This document shows positions 17,756 to 27,076 of a DNA stretch of 64,000 nucleotides, piece by piece. How positions within the stretch are numbered: position 1 is the stretch's first letter; every line of letters starts with the position of its first letter. The stretch comes from Cesiribacter sp. SM1. GTDB taxonomy: Bacteria; Bacteroidota; Bacteroidia; Cytophagales; Cyclobacteriaceae. The position numbers and the translations under genes are program-made. The notes under the pieces are model-generated. The model saw only the letters and a list, made by a program, of their open reading frames with translations, was not told the DNA's origin and did no database searches. Location of the stretch: NCBI RefSeq assembly GCF_020178975.1, contig NZ_JAHXBU010000089.1, positions 300,494 through 364,493 on the forward strand, in the 5' to 3' direction.

Positions 17756-20700
17756 TTAAAGTCCGATTCTAACACCAAAGTTTATGCCTCTTGGCAGGGG
17801 AAAATTACCGTAGTCAATGCCGGCACCACCAGCACCACCCACGGCAGCAGAGTTGCCGTTTGCAACCGGATCGAGGCCAGAGTAGTTGGTAAGCAGGAAC
17901 AGATCGGTGCCGGTTACAAACACACTGGCATCTTTAATGATTCTGCTACGATCCAGCAGGTTTTGAGGCAGGCGGTAATTCAGGGTAATATCCCGCAGAC
18001 GCACCCAGTTGATGTCTTTCTCGATAAAGTTTTGATGCGGATAAATAGATGCCCAGTAATTTGAGTTTCTGGAAAGATCTATTGCTATGTTGTTTTCAGT
18101 GGGATTTTCAGAATTTTCCAGCCCATCTTTCAATACACCGGCTACAATTCTGGGTTCCTCCCGGTTTAGGGTGCGCATGCTAAGGCCCCTGGTGGTAAGG
18201 TAATGCTCTGTTGCGTTGTACACATCGCCGCCTTTCCTAAAATCAAGCAGGAAGTTAAGCGACAGGTTTTTGTAGGTAAAGGTGTTGGTAAGGCCTACTG
18301 TAAAATCAGGCTGCCGATCGCCTACAACCACCCACTCGCTCGTGTTCAGCATTGGCAAACCAGTAGTTGGGTTAACCAGCACATCGCCATTATCATTACG
18401 CTGAAAGTCGTATCCGGTAAAAGAAGTAAGGGGCCCTCCTACCCTGGAGCCTACCCGCACGTTGCCATACAGCCAGGTATCTGAATTATAGAACTCCTGC
18501 ACATCGCCCGGCAGGCTTACCAGTTCACTCCTGTTCCTGGTGTAATTAGCCAGTATGTCCCATGAAAAATTATTCTTTAAGATCGGAGTGGCACTTAACT
18601 GCAGCTCAATGCCTTCATTCTGAATTTCACCGGCATTGAAAGTCATCAGTACAAAACCTGTAGCATAGCTAAGGCGCATGTTTTGCACAATCTGGTCAAC
18701 AGATTTCTTATTGAAATAGGTAGCATCGATTCCAAAGCGGTTCTTGAAGAACTTAAGCTCTGCACCATATTCATAAGAAGTAGTCATCTCCGGCATCAGG
18801 TTTAAGCTGGGGCCGCTAAAGCCGTAGCGGAAGCCACCACCTGTGGTAGCAGCAGCCTCATAAAAAGGCCTGATACGGTATGGACTTGCATCTTTACCCA
18901 CCTGGGCAATGGAAGCCCTAAGCTTACCATAGGAGAGTATGTGATAGATTCCTTCCAGAGGAGCCAGCTCTGTAAACACAAAGCTTAAACCGGCAGAAGG
19001 ATAAAAGAAGGAATTATTTTTAACCGGCAGCGTAGAGCTCCAGTCGTTGCGGCCTGTGAGCGTCAGGAACAAAAGCTCGTCATAGTTCAGATTAAGGCTA
19101 CCCCACAACCCAAGTAAGCGTCGCTGGGTTAAATTGTTATAAGCCCGCTGCGTTTCCAGCCTGGTGTTGTTGATAGACCAAAGATCCGGTGCCTGAAAAT
19201 CCTCACCGCTTGCGGCTGCACTAAAGGTATTATAATCATATATGGTGGTACCTATCTTCAAATCTGCAGAAAGCTTATCATTGAAAAAGGCTGCCGGGGC
19301 TACCTGTGCATAGGCCTGCATGGTAAGGTTTCTGTTTGTGATAAGAGCCTGGTCAAACAAACCGCCGTATGCCCTGCCTGCATTAGATTCCGGATGGCGC
19401 ACAATAGTGTTTTTCTCTGTATAGTAATCAACCCCAGCCTGCCCAACAAATTTTAACCAGTCTGTGGCCGATGCTGATAGTTGCGCATTCAGGCGGTACC
19501 TGTCTGTTAGAGAATTGAATACATTCTTATTCACATTAAAGAAAGGGTTCTCTACATCGGAGGCAAATTCGGCATAATCCCTCCTTTCACCGGTTGGCGT
19601 AAGGTAGTTACTGGCATTGTCTGTTGTAGGCCACAAGAGCAGGTGCAGCAACGGCCCTCCAACGCCCCTGAAGGTCTGGTCGTTATCTGAACGGGTGTAG
19701 TCAAAGGTAACATCTGTTGATATACGATCATTGAGCTTAGCCGTGATTGCAGAAGAGAGGTTGAGCCTCTCCAGGCCGGTTCTGGGAATAAAGCCTTCGG
19801 CATCGGTATAAGCACCTGAAATACGGTACTGTATGTTTTCAGTACCCCCTGTAAATGCCAGGTTATGCTTTTGGGTTTGTGCGGTCTGGAAAAAATCCCT
19901 TACGTTATCGTAAAACTGAGTTTCTGCAGGATACTTAGCACCAAAGTAGTAAAGCTCTTCTTCGCCTTCTACAGTATAGCCATTGGCACCCCTGCCATAT
20001 ACCTGCTGTATCTCTGGATAGCGCACAATTTTATCTACCCTGAAGCTGTTGCTGTAGTTAATGCGGGCAGCACCAGCCTTACCTCGTTTGGTGGTAATTA
20101 CAATTGCTCCTGAGGCAGCTTCTATACCATACAGGGCGGCAGCTTCCGGCCCTTTTAATACAGTAACGCTCTCTATATCTTCCGGGTTAATATCCGCAGC
20201 CCTGTTAGTAAAGTCTACCCCTCTGTTTTCGAAAGACTTGGCCCCGCCGCCAATGGAAGAAGCAAACACTGCCGTAGAGGTAGTGTTATTGCTGATAGGC
20301 AAACCATCCACAACAAAGAGAGGCTGGTTACTTCCACTAAGGGAGCTTATACCACGAATCACTATAGAAGAGGACGAACCAGGAAGACCGGAGGTAGCAT
20401 TTACCTCTACACCTGCAATACGACCCGCAAGACCATTCACAAAGTTTTCGCGCTGTGTTTGAGCAATGGTAGCACCTTTCACTTCTGTTACCGCATAGCC
20501 CAGGGCTTTTTTCTCCTGCTCTATACCCAGTGCAGTCACCACAACTTCGTCAAGGGTTTCATTGTCAGGCCGCATTACTATGTCTATGGTAGTAGCATTT
20601 CCTACCTTGCGCTCCTGCATTGTCATGCCAATAAACCTGAATTCCAATACATCTTCAGGAGCTGCCTTAATGGAGTAACGGCCATCAATATCTGTTACTG

Positions 20701-20860
20701 CGCCATTGGTGGTGCCCCTCACCATCACAGTAACCCCGGGCAATCCTGAACCATCTTCGGAAGTTGTTACCCTCCCGCTTATGGTCTTGCTCTGGGCAAA
20801 ACCTGCCTGGGCTATAAGCAAGCTCAAGGCAAACAGCATAAATCGTAATCCTCTTTTCAT
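17756..20860 (-). CDS. SusC/RagA-type TonB-dependent outer-membrane transporter
   Basis: The 1034-residue product has a signal peptide (ending AGFAQ) and a carboxypeptidase-regulatory-like domain at ~25-105 (ISGRVTTSEDGSGLPGVTV). The TonB box/plug region includes LDEVVVTALGIEQEKKALGYAV and the SusC plug signature VVDGLPIS, and a long beta-barrel follows. There is no N-terminal STN domain, so it is not an obvious anti-sigma-coupled transducer. It heads the SusC-SusD-DUF4397 operon. The barrel would import the ligand captured by the SusD-like partner using TonB energy. Confidence 0.95.
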   Translation of the reverse strand: MKRGLRFMLFALSLLIAQAGFAQSKTISGRVTTSEDGSGLPGVTVMVRGTTNGAVTDIDGRYSIKAAPEDVLEFRFIGMTMQERKVGNATTIDIVMRPDNETLDEVVVTALGIEQEKKALGYAVTEVKGATIAQTQRENFVNGLAGRIAGVEVNATSGLPGSSSSIVIRGISSLSGSNQPLFVVDGLPISNNTTSTAVFASSIGGGAKSFENRGVDFTNRAADINPEDIESVTVLKGPEAAALYGIEAASGAIVITTKRGKAGAARINYSNSFRVDKIVRYPEIQQVYGRGANGYTVEGEEELYYFGAKYPAETQFYDNVRDFFQTAQTQKHNLAFTGGTENIQYRISGAYTDAEGFIPRTGLERLNLSSAITAKLNDRISTDVTFDYTRSDNDQTFRGVGGPLLHLLLWPTTDNASNYLTPTGERRDYAEFASDVENPFFNVNKNVFNSLTDRYRLNAQLSASATDWLKFVGQAGVDYYTEKNTIVRHPESNAGRAYGGLFDQALITNRNLTMQAYAQVAPAAFFNDKLSADLKIGTTIYDYNTFSAAASGEDFQAPDLWSINNTRLETQRAYNNLTQRRLLGLWGSLNLNYDELLFLTLTGRNDWSSTLPVKNNSFFYPSAGLSFVFTELAPLEGIYHILSYGKLRASIAQVGKDASPYRIRPFYEAAATTGGGFRYGFSGPSLNLMPEMTTSYEYGAELKFFKNRFGIDATYFNKKSVDQIVQNMRLSYATGFVLMTFNAGEIQNEGIELQLSATPILKNNFSWDILANYTRNRSELVSLPGDVQEFYNSDTWLYGNVRVGSRVGGPLTSFTGYDFQRNDNGDVLVNPTTGLPMLNTSEWVVVGDRQPDFTVGLTNTFTYKNLSLNFLLDFRKGGDVYNATEHYLTTRGLSMRTLNREEPRIVAGVLKDGLENSENPTENNIAIDLSRNSNYWASIYPHQNFIEKDINWVRLRDITLNYRLPQNLLDRSRIIKDASVFVTGTDLFLLTNYSGLDPVANGNSAAVGGAGGAGIDYGNFPLPRGINFGVRIGL

Positions 20861-21475
20861 ATCAAAAATTAAGTAACTGTTAATTGAATCGGTGAAATAT
20901 CAGACCTACCTGTCTTAGTAAGTTGCTGTACTTTAAAATTGGTTTGCTAAGCACGAACTTGCCGCTTAGCCGCTTCACCAGAAGAAGTGCTAATCCTCCC
21001 TGTTGGCAAAATTCCAACAAGACATAATTCTCTACTTATATATAAAGGCTGCAGCCGGAGTACACGAAAGACTCTACTACCAGGGACCTGAGTTTCTGCC
21101 TGCTCTGTTTAACAGGCAATCGCAGCGTTAGCCAGACTAAGAACCCGCAAGAAACCGTAACAGATGTACTAAAAAGAGTAAATTTTAATCTAATAAATGA
21201 AAAACGCAGACAATTGCCTAATACTTGTGCACTTTTTTTTAGCAAATCGGCATAAAACAGCAAAAAGTAAGCGCAAACCTGCATGTAAGCTATTCATGGC
21301 CTGCATCACCATATAATAAGACTGGCTTGTGGCAGAAAGGTCGTTTTTAACAATAACCTGCCCTGAGTATTTTCCCTTTTATGCGGGTACGTTATCAGGT
21401 CTAGGTGTTGAAACACATCAAGCACTTACTGACTTTAGAGGAAGAAGAGCATCCGTGCTTTCATCTAAAAAAAAG
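20861..21475. other. leader region upstream of the first susC
   Basis: This long non-coding stretch lies between the susC start and the terminator of the neighbouring operon. It contains two short hairpins: GCTAAGC/GCTTAGC (20946-20952 with 20964-20970) and TGTTGG/CCAACA (21001-21006 with 21014-21019). They may form a structured 5' leader. No exact CAAAnnTA (the - strand -7 box) is present, and I support no open frame here. Confidence 0.45.
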
Positions 21476-21506
21476 AAGCCCCCTGTAACCAACAAACAGG
21501 GGGCTT
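21476..21506 (-). terminator. intrinsic terminator of the GH2-SusCD-GH43/GH172 operon
   Basis: A perfect 11-bp stem (AAGCCCCCTGT with ACAGGGGGCTT) is followed on the - strand by C and then eight U residues. It lies 30 bases past the stop codon of the last GH43 gene, so it ends the seven-gene operon. Confidence 0.88.
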
Positions 21507-21536
21507 TTACAATAAACCAAACAACACTACTAACTT

Positions 21537-22979
21537 CTATTCATCAAATACCTTTAGCTCCCACAGGCCGGTGCGGGTAAGGTTGGGGCTTTGGCTAAGA
21601 ATGCTGATGCGCACATAGCGGGCATCTGCCTCTTTCCGGTGGCTCACGGGCCACACTGCTGCCTGCGCATTATTACCCTCTGCATAGAGTTGCCAGTTGG
21701 TACCCTCTGCAGAATGTTCAATGCGGTACTGGTAATCGCCCATCACCTGGTCAAAAACAGGCTGAATCTCTTTAATGCTGATGCTTTTCCCAAAATCGGC
21801 CTGCAGCCATACTGGTGATGTTGCTTTCGGAGCCGCCCAAAGAGTACCGTAGTCGCCATCGAATGCCTTTTGGGCGCCGAGTGCCGGACCTACAGTTGCA
21901 GATGCTTCGGTTGCGACTGGCTGTACAGGCTGGCGGATGTTGGCAGTGTTTACAAAATCAAGCGGCACTCCCCGGTCGGTGGCTACCACTGGCTTAATGG
22001 TGCCATCATCCTCAAAAGCCAGCTTATCGATGAATACCTGGCGGATAAGATCACCCCCGGGCTTTGCCTCCGGCAGTGCATGGGCGTGATAAACAATATA
22101 GTACTGGTCGCCGCGCTTGAGGGTATAATGATGTCCCGGGCCTGTAACCTTGCCATCGGGTGTTGATTTTAAAATGGGGCTGTTCCTGCCCTCTGTAAAC
22201 GGACCCATCGGGCTGTTGGAAGTTGCGTAGCGCACTTTGTAGGTGGAGTCGTAGTAGAGGCTATCGGAGTACATGAGGTAGTAAATGCCGTTTCTTTTCA
22301 TCATGTGCGGCCCCTCGAAATACTCATTTGGTGTGATCAGCTTAGGCTCCTCTTTGAAGGAAACCATATCCTTATTCAACCTGCCTACGGCACAGATGCC
22401 ATCTTTAAAATCGAAGCCTGAGCCCCAGTATAGGTAGGCCTGTCCATCGTCGTCAACAAAGCAGTCGGCATCGATGCTGTGCATTTTTTCCCACCACTGC
22501 CGGTTTTTGATAAAAATGCTATCGCCACCCAGTATGTTGGTAAAGGGGCCTTTGGGATGATCGGCTACGCCTGCGTATATATTATGATCGGTGGAGGTGT
22601 ATAAATAAAACCTGCCATCGGTGCCCTGGGTAACGGCCGGTGCCCAGATATCGGGCTTACCCATGCTGGTGGGCCAGTTAAGCCTGGTCAGCTTCCAGTC
22701 TGTAAAGTCGGGAGAGTACCATACGGTGGCTTCGCTGCCGGTGGTGGCATAAATGTAAAAGGTATCCTGATGCACCAGGATACATGGATCGGCAAAATTG
22801 CCTGGCAGGATAGGATTGCCTGAAAACACAACCTCCTGTTGCTCCAGTTGTTGCTCCTGCTCTTCTGTTACCTGCTGCTCCCCACTGCCGGAGCAACTTT
22901 GCTGCAGGTACAGGAGGCTCATCAGGATAAACAGATAAGGATAAGGCCGTGTATTTGTGCTGGTACAGAGTCTCTTCAT
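21537..22979 (-). CDS. GH43 family glycosidase with C-terminal discoidin-like domain
   Basis: The 480-residue lipoprotein has lipobox LQQSC (Cys at ~29) and a Gln/Glu-rich linker. Residues ~50-340 are a five-bladed GH43 propeller. The base Asp lies in NFADPCIL, the pKa-modulating Asp probably in the IDADCFVDD segment, and the acid Glu in YFEGPHMMK. Residues ~345-480 look like a discoidin/F5-8C carbohydrate-binding domain. GH43 enzymes mostly cleave alpha-L-arabinofuranosides or beta-xylosides. It is the last gene of the operon, 38 bases after another GH43 gene. Sequence alone does not separate the arabinofuranosidase, arabinanase and xylosidase activities. Confidence 0.9.
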   Translation of the reverse strand: MKRLCTSTNTRPYPYLFILMSLLYLQQSCSGSGEQQVTEEQEQQLEQQEVVFSGNPILPGNFADPCILVHQDTFYIYATTGSEATVWYSPDFTDWKLTRLNWPTSMGKPDIWAPAVTQGTDGRFYLYTSTDHNIYAGVADHPKGPFTNILGGDSIFIKNRQWWEKMHSIDADCFVDDDGQAYLYWGSGFDFKDGICAVGRLNKDMVSFKEEPKLITPNEYFEGPHMMKRNGIYYLMYSDSLYYDSTYKVRYATSNSPMGPFTEGRNSPILKSTPDGKVTGPGHHYTLKRGDQYYIVYHAHALPEAKPGGDLIRQVFIDKLAFEDDGTIKPVVATDRGVPLDFVNTANIRQPVQPVATEASATVGPALGAQKAFDGDYGTLWAAPKATSPVWLQADFGKSISIKEIQPVFDQVMGDYQYRIEHSAEGTNWQLYAEGNNAQAAVWPVSHRKEADARYVRISILSQSPNLTRTGLWELKVFDE

Positions 22980-23017
22980 GTTTTATATAGCGGTACTTTT
23001 GAAATCTATGTCTGGTT

Positions 23018-24634
23018 CTAATTAATTGCTTCGGTTGTTAGGCGAAACCAGTTAAAAGCTGCCGTTGCGCCTGCAGGACCCTGTGCGGTGAGTCCTACCC
23101 GCACTGCCCGGTCCCAGGGTGGCAGGTAGGAGGCATCCAGAGATTGCTGATTCAGCGTATTCCAGTTTGTGCCATCCAAACTCCAGGAAAACTGCAGCTG
23201 GTCTCCCTCCCTGGCTACCAGCCTTAGCTGTACCTGCTCTGCGGCAGGAGCAGGCACCTGTGCCACGGTATTTCTCTTGTTTTCCTGCACTGTCCAGAGA
23301 GTAATATTATCTGCGCCCACCGAGATGCCCACCGCATTTTCCTGATCGCCAATGGCCGCAAGGCCTGCCTGGGTGCCCCTTTGTAGCTGGGCCTTATCTA
23401 CAGCGGTGGTCACTGTATAGTCTGGCGTGGTGGTGCGCTGCGCCAGCAGGTTTCCTATTTTCTCAGGAGAAGCCTGCAGCACCAGCTTCCCATCCTGCAC
23501 GGATGTCAGGCTGTAAAAGGAGGGCTGCTTATCTACCGGCCACTGCCAGCCTTCCGGCAATTCATCCTCCTTAAATTCTTCTGTAACACTTAGGTTATCC
23601 GGACTATTCTCCTGGTGAGGTGCTACGGCCGTAACACTTGGCGCATCTTCGCTGAAGTAGGGCCAGCCTTCATCATTCCAGTAAATCTTGTCGAGCAGTC
23701 CCTCACGGCCGGTGTATACGGTACCATCGGTGCTGTAGGCATGGTACAGGAAGTAGTAGTCGCCCTGCGGGTCGGTTACTACTGAGCCATGCCCTGCACA
23801 TTTCCAGGCTTCGTTCTGCTTCATGATGGGATTGCCGCTGTACTTCTCCCAGGGACCTTTAAGATTACGGGCACGGGCTACCCCAACGCCATAGGTACAC
23901 TCACGGCCGCAGCAGGCATCGCCGGAGTAGAAGGTGTAAAAATAATCCCCTTTGCGCATAACATAAGCCCCCTCCACCAGACCACCCTCCCAGGTGCCTG
24001 GCTCGTTGCGGAATAGCTCAAACATCTCACCCAAGAGCTGGGTGCGCTCTTCGTTCATGCGCTGGCCCCACATAGGGGTAGGCAAGCCTCGGCTGTTGCC
24101 ATCTTCTTTCCAGATCAGGTACAAATCTCCATTTTCATCCCTGATGGGAAAGCCATCGATAGAGCCTACCTCCTGGCACACCAGCGGGCCATGATCGGTG
24201 TAAGGCCCTGTTGGATTACTGGCGCTGGCTACGCCAACACAAAGGTTGCCGCCCTTCTTTTTTGCAGTGTAGTAGATGTAGTAGGTACCCCCTTCATAAA
24301 CAATTTCGGGAGCCCAGAAGTGGGCTTCGGCCCAATCGGGCAGCTTTTCCGGAAAAACATGCCCCCTTATTTCCCAGTCTACCAGGTTGGTGGAATGCAG
24401 CAGCGGGTACAGGGGCGCCCATTCCGAAGAGGTAGCTGTAGCCCAGTAATCATCGCCCACCCGTACTACTGAAGGGTCGGCAAAGTCGCCGGGCAAAACC
24501 GGGTTCTGATAGGTTACTGCCGTGCTGCTGGCAGCTGTATCAGGAGCACTGGTCTCCGTAACAGCCGTATTCCTTTCACTACATGAAGCATAGGTAAAGC
24601 TGATGAGGCAGAGATATAGGTATATTTTTTTCAT
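23018..24634 (-). CDS. GH43 family glycosidase with C-terminal beta-sandwich
   Basis: The 538-residue lipoprotein has lipobox TYASC (Cys at ~18). The catalytic propeller (~40-335) shows LPGDFADPSVV (base Asp), WAPEIVYEGGTYYIYYTAK, GSIDGFPIRDENG (middle Asp) and GLVEGAYVMRKGDYF (acid Glu). The C-terminal ~190 residues form a concanavalin-like beta-sandwich often attached to exo-acting GH43 enzymes. A 28-base gap separates it from the upstream GH172 gene. Exo-arabinofuranosidase or xylosidase activity is likely for the architecture, but this is family knowledge, not a direct reading. Confidence 0.92.
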   Translation of the reverse strand: MKKIYLYLCLISFTYASCSERNTAVTETSAPDTAASSTAVTYQNPVLPGDFADPSVVRVGDDYWATATSSEWAPLYPLLHSTNLVDWEIRGHVFPEKLPDWAEAHFWAPEIVYEGGTYYIYYTAKKKGGNLCVGVASASNPTGPYTDHGPLVCQEVGSIDGFPIRDENGDLYLIWKEDGNSRGLPTPMWGQRMNEERTQLLGEMFELFRNEPGTWEGGLVEGAYVMRKGDYFYTFYSGDACCGRECTYGVGVARARNLKGPWEKYSGNPIMKQNEAWKCAGHGSVVTDPQGDYYFLYHAYSTDGTVYTGREGLLDKIYWNDEGWPYFSEDAPSVTAVAPHQENSPDNLSVTEEFKEDELPEGWQWPVDKQPSFYSLTSVQDGKLVLQASPEKIGNLLAQRTTTPDYTVTTAVDKAQLQRGTQAGLAAIGDQENAVGISVGADNITLWTVQENKRNTVAQVPAPAAEQVQLRLVAREGDQLQFSWSLDGTNWNTLNQQSLDASYLPPWDRAVRVGLTAQGPAGATAAFNWFRLTTEAIN

Positions 24635-24662
24635 GGCTAATTAAAGTCTGGTTAAAGCTGCT

Positions 24663-25811
24663 TCAGTTTACCTCCAGCAGGTTCTTGACAGGCAGTTTTG
24701 GAAAAGGTGCATGGGGCTCGGCCTGGTACCAATATACCACCGAGCTGATGTCGGACTGCTGCGGCAGGTAGCGGTGGTCGCTGCGCCAGCCCAGGTCCTG
24801 GATGGTTACCCTTAGGTCTTTATCGAAGCGAATGGGATCTACAAGGTGCCAGCGGTACATGCCGAAGCGCTGTTGAGAACTGTACAGCCCATCGGGACGG
24901 ATTACCTGGTGCAGACCGGCATAGGGCGTGGAGTACTCCTCGTACTGCCGGGTCTTTTTGTTCTCGAAGTTGTAGGAACCCAGGAAGTAATCTTCGGTAC
25001 CGGTGCCGTTAATGGTAGGAAATTTCTTATCTCCATCCATGTAAAACTTGATTTCGCCCTCGCCCCACCAGCCGTTGTTGTTAACGCCCCAGGCCATATA
25101 GGTGCCTACATAATGGCCTTTACCCCTGATGCCATCTATAAGGGTATGCAAGGAGCCTTCTGTAGGGTTACTTCTGCGAAACTGGGCATGAAAATAGGCA
25201 GCATCGGCAGGCACCTCTGTTAAAGTATAATCTATCTGATAAAAGAGTGTCATGGTTTCGGCGCCTATGTTCTCCATGGTGATCCTGCACTTTTTACGGA
25301 AGGGCATTACCCAAAAGGAGTTAAAGGCACTGCCGGGATTAACAGTTACAGCCAAAGAGTTTAAGGGCGCATATTCGCCCCAGCCCATGCCAAAGAAATC
25401 ACCAACGGGTACTTCTACAGAAGGTTCTTTTTCCCCATCCCAGTAAAAGCGCAGAATGGAGAAACGCCAGTTGCCGGTAGGTGTCATCCAGATATGCTGA
25501 ATAGCCCCGGAGCCATCTATTTCAGCAAGGGTAAAGGTAGTGCCAGGCTCAATTCTTATAAAGGGATTCACCTTCCAGCCCTGCCCCAGCTCCCGGGCCT
25601 GGTGTCCGTGCACGCCCTCCTCCAGCGTTGCCATGCCTCCCTTGCCGGGCTCGCCGGTAAAGTTCTCTGGACTGATGGAGCGGGTTTTTGCATTGGATAA
25701 CTGGTACAGATTGCCCATGCCTGTATGTAATCCGTTAAACTGCCCGGCCTGTTGCCCCAGCATATTCAGCGAAATCCATATCAAAGCAAGTGTTATGGTT
25801 ATTCTTTTCAT
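24663..25811 (-). CDS. GH172 (DUF2961) furanosidase
   Basis: The 382-residue exported protein has a signal peptide (MKRITITLALIWISLNMLGQ). Its fold signature is that of DUF2961: GNLYQLSNAKTRSISPEN, IQHIWMTPTGNWRFS, VPVGDFFGMGWGEY and FPTINGTGTEDYFLGSYNF, with the conserved Glu in GTGTEDYF. DUF2961 is now family GH172. Its characterised members include difructose-dianhydride I synthase / alpha-D-fructofuranosidase and D-arabinofuranosidases acting on mycobacterial arabinan. It sits between two GH43 genes, 28 bases before one and 97 after the other, so it belongs to the operon. Which furanoside it prefers cannot be read from sequence. Confidence 0.9.
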   Translation of the reverse strand: MKRITITLALIWISLNMLGQQAGQFNGLHTGMGNLYQLSNAKTRSISPENFTGEPGKGGMATLEEGVHGHQARELGQGWKVNPFIRIEPGTTFTLAEIDGSGAIQHIWMTPTGNWRFSILRFYWDGEKEPSVEVPVGDFFGMGWGEYAPLNSLAVTVNPGSAFNSFWVMPFRKKCRITMENIGAETMTLFYQIDYTLTEVPADAAYFHAQFRRSNPTEGSLHTLIDGIRGKGHYVGTYMAWGVNNNGWWGEGEIKFYMDGDKKFPTINGTGTEDYFLGSYNFENKKTRQYEEYSTPYAGLHQVIRPDGLYSSQQRFGMYRWHLVDPIRFDKDLRVTIQDLGWRSDHRYLPQQSDISSVVYWYQAEPHAPFPKLPVKNLLEVN

Positions 25812-25823
25812 GATGTCTTTATT

Positions 25824-25853
25824 AGGTTAAACACCTGTAGGTTAAACACCTGG
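25824..25853. repeat. two tandem copies of a 15-bp unit
   Basis: AGGTTAAACACCTGT at 25824-25838 is followed at once by AGGTTAAACACCTGG at 25839-25853. It lies in the 97-base gap between a GH43 gene and the GH172 gene. It is probably a slippage duplication; a role in RNA structure is possible because each copy holds an AGGT...ACCT half-palindrome. Confidence 0.6.
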
Positions 25854-25908
25854 CAGCCCCTTACCCCGAGGCGCTATGCGGCTGTTGCTTCCAGTTTGCC
25901 CTACTTCA

Positions 25909-26976
25909 CTACTCAAATACCGGTCCTTCCTGCCTTGTAAGGCTGGGCTGCTGGCTTTGTATGGTAGGCCAGCCCTCTTCCCACAAAAGCTTGTCAAGCA
26001 TCAATGATCTTCTGTTGGTGCCGTTATCGAGATATGGATTGGATTTTTTGATGGCATGGTACAATATCCAGTCGGTTCCTTCTGCATCGGTAATGATCTC
26101 TGCATTGTGTCCGGGGCCCGCAAAGCCGTAGTCCTCCCTGTTGGTTTTCAGGATAATTTCTCCGTACGGCCCCGCTGCCAGGCTATTGCCCTGTTTATCT
26201 ACATAAGGGCCCAGGAGGGATAGCGAGCGCCCCACGCGCAGCTGGTAAGTACTGTTTGCACCAGCACAGCAGGAGCCCTCGGAGGCAAACAGGTAGTAGT
26301 AATCGTCTTTTTTATAGATGTAAACACCCTCAAGATGGGTAAAGGCAATATGTGTCTTTTCTCCACTTACTGCTTTACCATCTTCGGTTAGGCCAATGGC
26401 ATAAATACCATGAAAGCTCCCCCAGAAAAGATACTTTTGCCCGTTCTCTTCTATGTAAAAGGGATCAATGGAGTTCTCCACCCCTACTTCATCAGAGTGG
26501 AATACTTTACCCTGGTCGGTAAAAGGACCTGTGGGCGATTCGGCTATGGCCAGGCCTATACCGGGATTTGGATCTCCCCAGGTAGAGTAGGAATAGTACA
26601 TATAGTAGCTATCATCTACGGGGGTAACATCAGGCGCCCAGATGCCTCCCTGCTCCTTCCAGCCCGGCTTAATCCTGAATGCATCGTTCATGTAGGTCCA
26701 GTTCACCAGGTCTGATGAGCGGATAACGGGCACCAGCCGGTAGCCACCTTCGCTCCCCCAGTTGTCTTCGGTGCCATAGGCATAAAAGTATTCTCCTGCT
26801 CTTACAACACTGGGATCTGCCAGTACAGGCGTAAAAACAGGGTTGGTGTAGTATAGCTCTTCATCCGGATCTGTGGTAACGGGTGCCGGGCTGGGATCGG
26901 ATCCTGCACATGCCAGGCAACCCTGCACCAACAGCAACAACCACACCCACCATTTTACGCTATTGGGTAAATTCAT
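25909..26976 (-). CDS. GH43 family glycosidase (single domain)
   Basis: The 355-residue product has a lipoprotein-type signal (VQGCLACAG, with Cys at ~20 or ~23). It is a single GH43 propeller: VLADPSVVRAGEYFY (base Asp), GIWAPDVTPVDDSYYMYYS, NSIDPFYIEENGQKYLFWG (middle Asp) and THLEGVYIYKKDDYYY (acid Glu). It has no accessory domain. It is the first enzyme gene after SusD, separated by 100 bases with a strong stem-loop. The compact form fits an extracellular or periplasmic arabinan-active enzyme (inference). Confidence 0.92.
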   Translation of the reverse strand: MNLPNSVKWWVWLLLLVQGCLACAGSDPSPAPVTTDPDEELYYTNPVFTPVLADPSVVRAGEYFYAYGTEDNWGSEGGYRLVPVIRSSDLVNWTYMNDAFRIKPGWKEQGGIWAPDVTPVDDSYYMYYSYSTWGDPNPGIGLAIAESPTGPFTDQGKVFHSDEVGVENSIDPFYIEENGQKYLFWGSFHGIYAIGLTEDGKAVSGEKTHIAFTHLEGVYIYKKDDYYYLFASEGSCCAGANSTYQLRVGRSLSLLGPYVDKQGNSLAAGPYGEIILKTNREDYGFAGPGHNAEIITDAEGTDWILYHAIKKSNPYLDNGTNRRSLMLDKLLWEEGWPTIQSQQPSLTRQEGPVFE

Positions 26977-27022
26977 TCCTGATTAGTCTTTAGAATCTTA
27001 AAATATTCTGCTGGTTAAATTA

Positions 27023-27068
27023 CCCTATCCCCTGCCCTTCTCCTAATAGAAAAAGGGCAGGGATAGGG
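27023..27068 (-). promoter_or_regulatory. long stem-loop between susD and the downstream CAZyme genes
   Basis: Arms 27023-27039 and 27053-27068 pair over 16 base pairs with one bulged base. The stem lies in the gap after the susD stop, and no U-tract follows on the - strand. Stem-loops at this position could lower expression of distal genes or protect the susCD message from 3' decay, making transporter and enzyme levels differ (inference). Confidence 0.7.
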
Positions 27069-27076
27069 CAATTATC

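Noticed and set aside
20061..20462. 133-codon + strand open frame antisense to susC
   Set aside because: It lies wholly inside the plug-coding part of a well-supported SusC gene, has no recognisable domain, and is explained by codon bias of the opposite strand.
21036..21284. Hydrophobic 82-codon - strand frame in the susC leader
   Set aside because: No signal sequence logic, no family resemblance, and it sits in AT-rich leader DNA; its apparent hydrophobicity follows from base composition.
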